Positions 9,610 to 17,800 of a stretch of DNA of 64,000 bases are shown piece by piece. The notes under the pieces were generated by a model. It did not search any database. It was not told the origin of the DNA and saw only the letters and a program-made list of their open reading frames with translations. Numbering within the stretch: position 1 is the stretch's first letter; every line of letters begins with the position of its first letter. Source of the stretch: CAVQND01 sp964653485 (GTDB taxonomy: Bacteria > Verrucomicrobiota > Verrucomicrobiia > Limisphaerales > UBA8199). The stretch spans positions 5,456 to 69,455 of the forward strand of contig CAZZFF010000018.1 in the NCBI GenBank assembly GCA_964653485.1, written 5' to 3'. The translations under genes were made by a program, and so were the position numbers.

Positions 9610-10293
9610 CTAGAGGACGAAAGTGTAAAGCGGCGAGCGATTCCCCTCGGTTCGGGCTGAAACAGGACCCGGTCTCTCCACCGCGACCCATGGCTGGTTG
9701 GCCCGCTGTTGAGTCTTCTCCCATTCAAGCACCTGGGCTTCCGCGACCCGGGCCAGGGGCGCCAGGCGGGCGCGGACGGCGGGCCAGTCTTCCCCCTTTA
9801 ACAGGAACCGCACCAGGTCCACAGGCTGGCCGCCTATGGTCTGGGCTGCCCGCAGCGTTCCAACCTGCTTAAAACCACACTTGCGGGTGAGGCTGTGAAC
9901 AGCGACGTTGGTGGACACGGAACTGGCCCGCAGTTCGGTCAACCCGAATACCCCAAACGCCAGGTCCTGGGACAACAAGGCCGAAGGCACCGCGGCCAGC
10001 GCCTCCGGACGCATGATAAAGCGTCCTTGCTCGGCGCTCGTCCCCAGCATGTCGTAAATGCCAATCGTCCCGAGAGGGATGCCCCCCAAAGATTCGGCGA
10101 TGAAATAGTAATCCCCTTCCCTCTCGAACCAGGCCTCCAGCCAAGTCTCCTGGCCAGCGAGGTCGGTGGCCGAATCCCCGATCCTGCCCTTCACAAAATC
10201 GAGGTTCCTCAGCCACACAATGAACGCGGCATCGGCCAATTCCACGGGACGCAGGCGCACGCCAAAACCTTCGGTATGAATTGAATGTTGCAT
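9610..10293 (-). CDS. GNAT N-acetyltransferase (RimJ/RimL type)
   Basis: About 227 residues with the RimJ/RimL-type GNAT pattern: VRLRPVELADA at the start, IPLGTIGIYD in the middle and a late VAVHSLTRKCGF segment, where an acceptor-domain Asn usually sits. Proteins of this kind in O-antigen clusters acetylate amino sugars such as dTDP-4- or 3-amino-6-deoxyhexoses, and the neighbours make that likely here. ATG 10293 lies 8 nt after the previous gene's stop; an earlier TTG at 10305 would overlap it. The C-terminal ~45 residues are low in recognisable motifs. Confidence 0.78.
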   Translation of the reverse strand: MQHSIHTEGFGVRLRPVELADAAFIVWLRNLDFVKGRIGDSATDLAGQETWLEAWFEREGDYYFIAESLGGIPLGTIGIYDMLGTSAEQGRFIMRPEALAAVPSALLSQDLAFGVFGLTELRASSVSTNVAVHSLTRKCGFKQVGTLRAAQTIGGQPVDLVRFLLKGEDWPAVRARLAPLARVAEAQVLEWEKTQQRANQPWVAVERPGPVSARTEGNRSPLYTFVL

Positions 10294-10301
10294 AAGTGGG
10301 T

Positions 10302-10742
10302 TCAAACCCGCATGACGACCTCCGGGCGGTAGAGCAAGACAATGCGCTGGACGCCCACGATCCGCGAGGCGATTTCCTTGACTTTCTCGATCAACGCCAG
10401 CCCCAGCCCCAGGCCGCCTCGCCGCCCGCGAAGGGCATAGTCCGGGTCAACGGCCAAATGCACGATCATCAACTGGGCCGGAGAATCGCGCAGAAATGCC
10501 ACCACCCCGATCGGGTCGCTCGCGGGCCGGTTGGCATCGAAGGCGAAGAGGGTTTGCACGTCCGTGTCCCCAATGCGCAGCGACACCCCGTCGCCTTTCT
10601 CTTCCAGCCGCGGCTGGCCGAATTGCTCAACGGCGCCGAGGACGCTGTCCCGGACCCGGTATTGGCGCGGGTTCAGAAAAAACAGGTTCTCCACCGCCTC
10701 GCGGGAGCCGGAAGGGGCCTTCGAGGAAAAGACGAGGTTCAC
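10302..10742 (-). CDS. Small GNAT-family N-acetyltransferase
   Basis: 146 residues from a GTG start. The central region has the GNAT order: a substrate strand (PAQLMIVHLAVDPDY), then the acetyl-CoA-binding motif A (RGRRGGLGLGLALIEKV), fitting the R/Q-x-x-G-x-G/A loop. It follows the acyl carrier protein gene and precedes a second GNAT, so the two may transfer acyl groups built by the KAS III/ACP genes. Substrate unknown. Confidence 0.72.
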   Translation of the reverse strand: MNLVFSSKAPSGSREAVENLFFLNPRQYRVRDSVLGAVEQFGQPRLEEKGDGVSLRIGDTDVQTLFAFDANRPASDPIGVVAFLRDSPAQLMIVHLAVDPDYALRGRRGGLGLGLALIEKVKEIASRIVGVQRIVLLYRPEVVMRV

Positions 10743-10793
10743 AAATAGGCCCTGCGGGGGCCGGGAAAAGTGGTTCAGGCCGCGGGCGGCGTG

Positions 10794-11027
10794 TCACGTC
10801 TTCCTTGTTTGCACAAGGCCCGCCAGGTCGGCGGCCGTGATTACGGATCGTATCTCCTCCGACTTGACGGTCACACCATACTTCGCGTCCGCCATAGCGA
10901 GGACTGACAGGATGGCCAGCGAATCCCACTGCTCGAAACCTTTGAGAACGTCGGACGGCTTGACTTCCTCGATATCGAGGATTGCCGCCAGTTTTTGATA
11001 GAAGTCGGTGTTATCCATAATGATCAT
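10794..11027 (-). CDS. Acyl carrier protein (first of two)
   Basis: 77 residues, mostly helical, with the phosphopantetheine-attachment motif WDSLAILS; the Ser in DSL is the expected attachment site. Its ATG overlaps the KAS III stop (ATGA), which argues for translational coupling. It is a free-standing carrier, not part of a multidomain synthase. It probably carries an acyl or aminoacyl group between the AMP ligase, KAS III and a transferase. Confidence 0.88.
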   Translation of the reverse strand: MIIMDNTDFYQKLAAILDIEEVKPSDVLKGFEQWDSLAILSVLAMADAKYGVTVKSEEIRSVITAADLAGLVQTRKT

Positions 11028-12091
11028 TGGTAGTCAACGAGGGTGCTGAACCTCAGCCTGCCGAGGTTCAGGAGCATGGCGGCCCAGGCGAGCCCTCCGC
11101 CAAAGCCGGCCAGGCAAACACGCAGGTTCTCCTGGAGCAGGCGCTTGCCGAGAGTGAACGTGATCAGCGTTGGAATCGTCGCGCTGCCATTGTTGCCGAA
11201 GTGCTCCACCACGTTGTTGGGCATCTTCGCGTAAGGCACCTGCATCTTGTCCGCCAGCTTCTGCAGCATGAAACGGTTGGGCTGGTGACACAGGAAGTAA
11301 TCCAAGGACTTGATGGACTCGCCGGTCGATGCCAGCAACTCCTCGATCAAGGGCGGCACCTCGGTTTGAACGAAATTGAAAATGGCGGAACCATCCATAT
11401 ACAAATGGTCCTTGGCCCTGAGGTTGTTGTCGCCCACGTGCTCCAACACCGCTGTCTCGGGCGAGGAGGGCGTCCGGAACGCGCCGGCGCGAATGATGAA
11501 CGCCTCGGCCCGCGAGCCGTCGGATTTGGTGCTGGCGTGGATGACGGAGTCCTCCGTGTCCCGCTCCAACACCGTGATGGCGGCCGCGTCGCCGACGAGC
11601 GGGTAAATGCTCCGGTCTTTTGGCGAGGCCTTCCTGCTGAGGACGTCGCCGTTCACAAGCACCACTTTCTTGACGCACTCCTGCTCCAGGAGCATGAAGG
11701 CCTGCACCAATCCTATGACAAACCCCGCGCACCCCTGGCTGCTGTCCAGGCAGAGCACGTCCCGCTTCAACCCAAGGGCCCCATGGATAATGTTGCTGGT
11801 GGAGGGCATGAAATAGTCCGGAGTCTGGGTGACCACAATCAGCGCGTCAACCTCTTCGCGCTCGAGCAACCCTTGCTCGAACAAGTACCGCAACCCGAAA
11901 ACCGCCAGGTCCGACACGCAGACATCCGGCGGGGCGACCCGCCGCCGGTCGAACCCCATCACCTCCTTGAGCTTGAGCGACCGGGCCTCCGGATAATCGA
12001 ACCCCTTCATGTCCTCGAGGAACGACCGTTCCGTGGCCGGCACGACGACGAGCACGCCGGAAATGCGCTTTCGGTGAAAAGTGAAATTCAT
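11024..12091 (-). CDS. 3-oxoacyl-ACP synthase III (FabH-like)
   Basis: 355 residues. The thiolase-fold catalytic triad is visible: Cys121 in DSSQGCAGF, His269 in CHQPNRF and Asn300 in HFGNNGSAT. KAS III enzymes condense an acyl-CoA starter with malonyl-ACP, or act as acyl transferases. With a carrier gene on each side (both joined by 4-nt overlaps) it looks dedicated to a special acyl group rather than to housekeeping fatty-acid synthesis. ATG 12091 was chosen because it overlaps the upstream stop as ATGA and starts the conserved fold. Confidence 0.88.
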   Translation of the reverse strand: MNFTFHRKRISGVLVVVPATERSFLEDMKGFDYPEARSLKLKEVMGFDRRRVAPPDVCVSDLAVFGLRYLFEQGLLEREEVDALIVVTQTPDYFMPSTSNIIHGALGLKRDVLCLDSSQGCAGFVIGLVQAFMLLEQECVKKVVLVNGDVLSRKASPKDRSIYPLVGDAAAITVLERDTEDSVIHASTKSDGSRAEAFIIRAGAFRTPSSPETAVLEHVGDNNLRAKDHLYMDGSAIFNFVQTEVPPLIEELLASTGESIKSLDYFLCHQPNRFMLQKLADKMQVPYAKMPNNVVEHFGNNGSATIPTLITFTLGKRLLQENLRVCLAGFGGGLAWAAMLLNLGRLRFSTLVDYQ

Positions 12092-12321
12092 ACCTTGGCC
12101 TCGCTCCGCGACATGAGCGCCTCGATCGTTTGAAGATTCTGGAAGTTCTCCGGCACAATGTCCGTGCCCGGGATGCACAAGCCGTACGTCTTTTCGATCG
12201 TGGACACCAGCATCAGGATGTCGAAGGAGTCCAGAAGACCATCCGCGATGAAATCCGCGGATTGGGCGAAATCCGACTCCGGACGGATCGATTTGAGGAT
12301 CGAATGCATGTCTTTCATCAT
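12088..12321 (-). CDS. Acyl carrier protein (second of two)
   Basis: 77 residues with attachment motif GLLDSFDILML (Ser in DSF). The sequence differs clearly from the first carrier, so the two probably have separate partners, for example one loaded by the AMP ligase and one used by KAS III. It starts at ATG 12321, 16 nt after the formyltransferase stop, and ends in a 4-nt overlap with KAS III. Confidence 0.85.
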   Translation of the reverse strand: MMKDMHSILKSIRPESDFAQSADFIADGLLDSFDILMLVSTIEKTYGLCIPGTDIVPENFQNLQTIEALMSRSEAKV

Positions 12322-12337
12322 AGAATCAAACTAGCCG

Positions 12338-13189
12338 TCATTGGCAATTCAGCAAGAGCCGGGCTCGGTCGCCCTGCATCGTCATCTGTTTGTTGAGCAT
12401 CGCTATCGAGCGACCCCCGGCCGCCGACGGACAATCCCGCTGCATCCGGTAGCCGGCGACCTCGGCTTGCGTTCCCAGGAAACCCACGCGGGGCGGAGGA
12501 AAGACCCTGAATTTCCCGTAATCCATGGCCCTCAGAAAAGCGTATGCCTTCTCAACGGCCCAACCCAGGTCCAGAACGCCCCCGTTCGGCACGTCCGTGG
12601 AACGGTGAAAGCTCGCCTCCCCGGCCCTCGGCAACGGGAGGCGCGGATACGACCCATCCACCAGCGAAGGGAGCACCTCCTCGAATGCCTCGGCCGCCAC
12701 GTTGAGCGTTTCCTGGGCCAACTCGAGCGCCGTCATGTCCTGGCCGATTTGAATTGATTTCTGCACGATGATGTCGCCCGTGTCCACGGGCGAACGGGCC
12801 TCGTGCCACGTCATCCCGGCGACGGGTTCCATCTCATAGATGCTCCAGCTTGGCCCATTGCGCCCCCGGTGCCTTGGCAGGAGTGAAGGGTGATAATTGA
12901 TCACGTTCAGGGCGCCGTTCTCCAGGACCGCCTTCGGGAAGATGAAATAGTTGAACGCGCTGACAACCAGCGTGGGCGCCGTAATCGAAAGAAACAGGCT
13001 CGCCAGCCTGTCACGCTCGAGGATCATCTCGTAGCTCACGCCCCGCTTGCGGCAAAGGGCGCCCAGCGGCGAAAACACCAGCTTCTCGGACTCCACACAC
13101 CTCACCGGCAGCGAGCGCGCCAGGCACGCCTCCAGACAACCGCACGCGAGCCGTCCCGTGCCGATGATGACAACGCTCTCCGTCTTCAT
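12338..13189 (-). CDS. Formyltransferase-family protein (likely sugar or aminoacyl N-formyltransferase)
   Basis: 283 residues. It has the formyl-tetrahydrofolate transferase signature Asn98/His100 in VINYHPSLLP and Asp136 in SPVDTGDII, matching the N-H-D catalytic triad of methionyl-tRNA formyltransferase and of sugar N-formyltransferases. An N-terminal Rossmann-like VVIIGTGRLACG replaces the usual start. Its place among amino-sugar and carrier genes makes an N-formylated sugar the likely product, but formylation of a carrier-bound amino acid is possible. ATG 13189 begins one base before the AMP-ligase stop region; the longer frame upstream overlaps that gene and was rejected. Confidence 0.78.
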   Translation of the reverse strand: MKTESVVIIGTGRLACGCLEACLARSLPVRCVESEKLVFSPLGALCRKRGVSYEMILERDRLASLFLSITAPTLVVSAFNYFIFPKAVLENGALNVINYHPSLLPRHRGRNGPSWSIYEMEPVAGMTWHEARSPVDTGDIIVQKSIQIGQDMTALELAQETLNVAAEAFEEVLPSLVDGSYPRLPLPRAGEASFHRSTDVPNGGVLDLGWAVEKAYAFLRAMDYGKFRVFPPPRVGFLGTQAEVAGYRMQRDCPSAAGGRSIAMLNKQMTMQGDRARLLLNCQ

Positions 13190-13190
13190 G

Positions 13191-14726
13191 TCAGGGACCC
13201 TCGCCCACCGCCGCCACGAGCTTGGCGCGGTCAATCTTGCCGTTGGGATTGCGCGGCAAACATTCCATCCAGTGAAGAACGGTCGGCAGCATATACTTGG
13301 GCAGGGAAACCGATAACCGTTCCCGGAGGAAGGCCGGCTCCAGTTCGCGATCAGACTCGTAGAACAGGGTGATGGCCTTCTTGCCGGAGTTATACACGAC
13401 GCAACAGTTTCGGACCCCCTCCACTTGCAAGGCGGCGTGCTCGATCTCGCCCAGTTCGATGCGGTAGCCGAGGTGCTTGATCTGAAAATCTCTGCGGCCC
13501 AGGAACATAAGCTCTCCACGGCTGTTCCACTGGCCGATGTCGCCGGTCCGATAGATCAATTCCGGGTAGTGCGGGTTCAGAGGGTTCTGGACGAAGCCTT
13601 TGGCCGTCCGCTCAGGGTTGTTGTAGTAGCCGAGGGCCAGCGAACTCCCGCGCACGCATATCTCGCCCTGCTCGCCCGGCTTGGCCGGTTCGTTCTGCTC
13701 GTTGAGAACGAGAACCTCGGTGTTCCGGCATGGAAAACCGATCGGCAGCTTCTCGTCATCCGAAAGCTCCCGCTCCACAATGTAGTACGTGCAGGCCACG
13801 GTAATCTCGATTGGCCCGTAGAGGTTGACAAACGCCGCCCCCGGCAGGCGCCGCCGCCAATAATTCAAATGCCGGGTCGGGAAAACCTCGCCGATGAAAA
13901 GCACCTTCCGAAGCCGGCCCAGGTCCACCTTGGCGAGCAAATCCAGGTTCGCGATGTTCACCATCACCGTCGGGACCCAGAAGATGAAGTTGATTGAGCT
14001 GGACGCGAGAAACTCCACGAGCCGCACCGGGAACGCCGCCAACGTGTCCGGCACGACAACCATGGTCGCGCCCTTGGCCAGCATCAGGCAAAACTCGAGC
14101 GTGTACGCGTCGAAATAAATCGGCGCCAGGCTGCCCATCACCTCGCTCCCATCCAGCTTAAGCCGATCAAAGGCCCAGTCGGCAAAATCGATCGTGCTGC
14201 GGTGGTTCAAGGCCACGCCCTTGGGAATGCCCGTCGAACCCGAGGTGTGGATGAAGCAGTAGGGGTCCGTGTCGAGCGTCGAATCCAGGCCCTTGAGCAA
14301 AGTGGCGTTGTCATAGAGGGTCTCGGCGACGATCGCCTCCTCGATGAACAGCAGTTTGTCCTCGGCCACGCCGACGGCGCGCACCCCCGCCGCGCTCGCC
14401 CCGGATGTGATCACGACAGGGGCGTTGAGGTTGTCCAGCATGCCCTTGAGGCGCTGAGGTGGCGACTTGATGTCCAGATTGGCGTACGCGTTGCCGCTGT
14501 ACAGGACCCCAATGTCCGCCGCGATGTTCTGCACTCCCTTCGGCAGGAAGACCGGAATCGGCTGCCGGCGCCCTACGCCCCTCCTCATGAGCAGAGCGGC
14601 GAGGTTCTTGGAAAACCGTTCCAACTCCCCAAACGTGCATTGGGCGCCGGCTTCCTTGACCGCCAGCTTCTCCGGGCACTTGGCCAGACTTCCCTTCTCG
14701 AAATACTCGAGTACGCTGATTTGCAT
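13191..14726 (-). CDS. AMP-forming acyl/aminoacyl ligase (stand-alone adenylation domain)
   Basis: 511 residues with the complete adenylation-domain motif series: A3 HTSGSTGIPKG, A5 NLYGPIE, A7 YRTGDIG, A8 GRRDFQIKHLGYRIELGEIE and A10 NPNGKIDR. The enzyme activates a carboxylic or amino acid as the adenylate and loads it on a carrier protein; the overall look is close to DltA-like ligases and NRPS adenylation domains. No fused carrier is present, but two free carriers lie downstream in the same run. Substrate not predicted. ATG 14726 is the clear start. Confidence 0.88.
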   Translation of the reverse strand: MQISVLEYFEKGSLAKCPEKLAVKEAGAQCTFGELERFSKNLAALLMRRGVGRRQPIPVFLPKGVQNIAADIGVLYSGNAYANLDIKSPPQRLKGMLDNLNAPVVITSGASAAGVRAVGVAEDKLLFIEEAIVAETLYDNATLLKGLDSTLDTDPYCFIHTSGSTGIPKGVALNHRSTIDFADWAFDRLKLDGSEVMGSLAPIYFDAYTLEFCLMLAKGATMVVVPDTLAAFPVRLVEFLASSSINFIFWVPTVMVNIANLDLLAKVDLGRLRKVLFIGEVFPTRHLNYWRRRLPGAAFVNLYGPIEITVACTYYIVERELSDDEKLPIGFPCRNTEVLVLNEQNEPAKPGEQGEICVRGSSLALGYYNNPERTAKGFVQNPLNPHYPELIYRTGDIGQWNSRGELMFLGRRDFQIKHLGYRIELGEIEHAALQVEGVRNCCVVYNSGKKAITLFYESDRELEPAFLRERLSVSLPKYMLPTVLHWMECLPRNPNGKIDRAKLVAAVGEGP

Positions 14727-14860
14727 AGGGTCAGATTTACTGAAGGCTAATGACTGACTTTCACTGCGTCAAACCGGCGTCGCCCGCCGCTGGGTAGCGG
14801 CGCCTCGGCAGAGCGCCGCGAAGGCGCCTCCTTTCCAGGAAACGAACAGTTACAACGATG

Positions 14861-17800
14861 CTAAGGGAGTGACTGCACCACCACGTCCTGGACGCTCATG
14901 GTGTATGCGGCTGGATAGGCCGACATGTCCACGGTAATTCCACCGCTGGTATAAGCCGCGACGGAATCGAAGTTGTTGTCCGTTACGCTGATCTCCTGAG
15001 TGCCGTCGTAAGACACCGTGATTGTCGAGCCCTGGAAGGAGACCAGCAACGTGTGCGCGGTCGTCCCCACCGAGGTCACATTGGCCGTCGCCATGGCCGT
15101 CCCGCCCCAAGTGGTCCATCCCTCGAATTTGATGACCTTGACCACGGCGGAGCCCCCGCCCGAATTCTCCGGATACACCCACACCCCGTAATGCGCGCCG
15201 GTCGTCGCGTTCAAGCGTCCCCCAATGCCCCCGCCCCACGCCCCCGCGGGGAAGGTGAGCTGAGCTTGCACGGAATAGTCCGTCCAATTCGTGCTCAGAT
15301 AGGCGTACCCATAACCGTACACCGCACAGGTGCCGCTCAGGACATTGTTGGCCACGGACCACGTGCCGCTCTCCGTAACAAAGGGCGACAGGCTGGTCCC
15401 AGGGAACGTATCGCTGAACAGCACTCCCGAGGTTGAAGTCACCGTGATCGTTACGGTCGCCGGCGCCGAGGTGTTCACACCATCGGTAGCCGTGTATGTG
15501 AAGCTATCCGTGCCGCTGAATCCGGTGTTGGGCGTATAGGTGAACGACCCATTGGAGTTCAAAGTGAGGGTGCCGCTAGCCGGCCCCTTCACTTCCGTCG
15601 CCGTCAAGGTCCCGCTCCCGCCCGTGTCGTTGCCCAGCACACCGGGCGCCACCACCGTCAAGGCCGTGTTTTCCTGCACGCTATAACTGTCGTTGTTCGC
15701 CACCGGCGCTGTCGATATCGCCGTGACCACGACGTTGGACACGCTGAATGTGTAGGCGGTCGGATAGGTGGCCATGTCCGCGGTAATCCCGCCGGTGGTG
15801 TAAGGCGCGATGCCGTCAAAGTTGTTGTCGGTCACGCTGATGACCTGCGAGCCGTCATAGGACACCGTGATATTGGCGCCCTGGAAGCTCAGCACCAGTG
15901 TATGCCAGTTCGTCCCTACTCCCTTCGTCAAACTCGCCAGCGCCATCGGCGTCCCGCTCCAACCCGTCCAACTCTCGAACTTGATTAGCTTCAACACCGC
16001 GGAGCCGCCGCCTGAACCCTCCGGATACACCCACGCCCCGTAATGCGCCCCGGTCGTCGCGTTCAACTGCCCGCCGATACCCCCGCCCCACGACCCGTTT
16101 GTAATCGAGAAGCGGATGCTGGCCTGCACCGCATAACTGCTCCAACCACTCGCGTTGTAGTAGGCGTAACCATTAGCACCCTTCGTACTGGTCGCGCTCA
16201 AGATATTATTGGCGACCGACCACGTCCCGCTTTCCTGAACAAACGGAGACAAGGTGGTCCCGGGGAAGGTATCGGTGAACAGCGCCGCGGACGCGGTAAC
16301 AGTGATCGTGACCGTGGCCGCACTCGACGTCGTCAGCCCATCGGTGGCCGTGTATGTGAAAGTATCCATGCCGCTGAACCCGGCCTTGGGCGTGTAGGTG
16401 AAGGAACCATTGGAGTTCAAGCTCAAGGTGCCGTCGGACGGCCCGGTGGCCAGCGTCGCGGTCAAAGTCCCGCTCCCGCCGGTGTCGTTGGCCAGCACCC
16501 CGGGCGCCGCGACGGTTAACACACTGCCTTCGGCCACGCTGTAGCTGTCGTTATTCGCCACGGGCGGCTGCTCGGCTGTCACGACCAGGCTTACGGCGAC
16601 CGCCGCGCTGACATCCCCAGCGGCGTCGCTGGCAGTGTAAGTGAAGCTGTCCGTCCCGGTGAAGGTGGCCACCGGCGTATAAGTGAAGGAACCGTTCGAG
16701 TTCAAGGTCAACGAGCCATGCGCCACTCCAGTCACCAAAGTGGCCTTTAATCCTGTTCCACCCCCCTGGTCGTTGCTCAATACCCCGGGCGACCCCACCG
16801 TGAGCGTCCCGGCCTGCACCATGCTATAACTATCCGCGGTGGCTGCCAGCGGCGTTACGGTGATGCTTACGGTCGCCGGGCTGGACAGATTGACACCATC
16901 AGTAGCCTCATAAGTGAAAGTATCCGTCCCTGTGAAGCCGCCGGCGTTGGTGTAGGTAAAGGAACCGCTGGAGTTCAAGATGACGTACCCATGAGCCGCG
17001 TTGCTCGCCAATACCGCGCTCAAGGTCCCGCTTCCGCCGGTGTCGTTGGCAAGCACCCCCGGCGCCGCCTCGCTCAGCGTTGTGCCCGCAGCCATGCTGT
17101 AACTGTCGTTATTGGCCACCGGCGGCGCCACCGCCCCGGTCACGATGACGTTCTGCACAGCCAGGGTATATGCGCCCGGATAGGCCGACATGTCCACGGT
17201 AATCCCGCCGCTGGCAAAGGGCGCCACGGAATCGAAATTGTTGTCCGTGACGCTGATCTCCTGCGTGCCGTCATACGACACCGTGATGGTCGCGCCGTGG
17301 AACGTCATCAATAACGTGTGCGACGTCGTGCCCACCGATGTCAGGTTCGCCACTGCCATCGGTGTTCCGCCCCAAGTGGTCCACCCCTCGAACTTGATCA
17401 GCTTCAATACAGCCGAACCGCCGCCCGAACCCTCGGGATACACCCACGCCGCGTAGTGCGCGCCCGTCGCCGTATTCAGGCGCCCGCCAATGCCCCCACC
17501 CCACGCCCCGGAAGGAAAGGTGAGCTGGGCTTGCACCGAGTAGTTGGTCCAGGTCTCACCCACGTAAACGTAACCATACCCTCCCACGGGACACGTCCCG
17601 CTCAGCACATTATTGGCGACCGACCACGTCCCGCTTTCCTCGACAAACGGCGACAGGCTCGTTCCAGGGAAGGTATCGCTGAACAGCACTCCCGAAGAAG
17701 GAGTCACAGTGATCGCGGCCGTCGCCGGAAGGGAATCCACGACCCCGTCGTAGGCGACAAACTCGAAGCTGTCCTGCCCGGAAAAATAGGCGTTTGGCGT

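Noticed and set aside
14727..14860. GC-rich stems downstream of the surface-protein gene as an intrinsic terminator
   Set aside because: Stems are possible but no T-run follows in the right direction.
14861..17690. Regular repeats that might suggest a CRISPR array
   Set aside because: Repeats are hundreds of bases long, imperfect and in one open frame; they encode protein modules.
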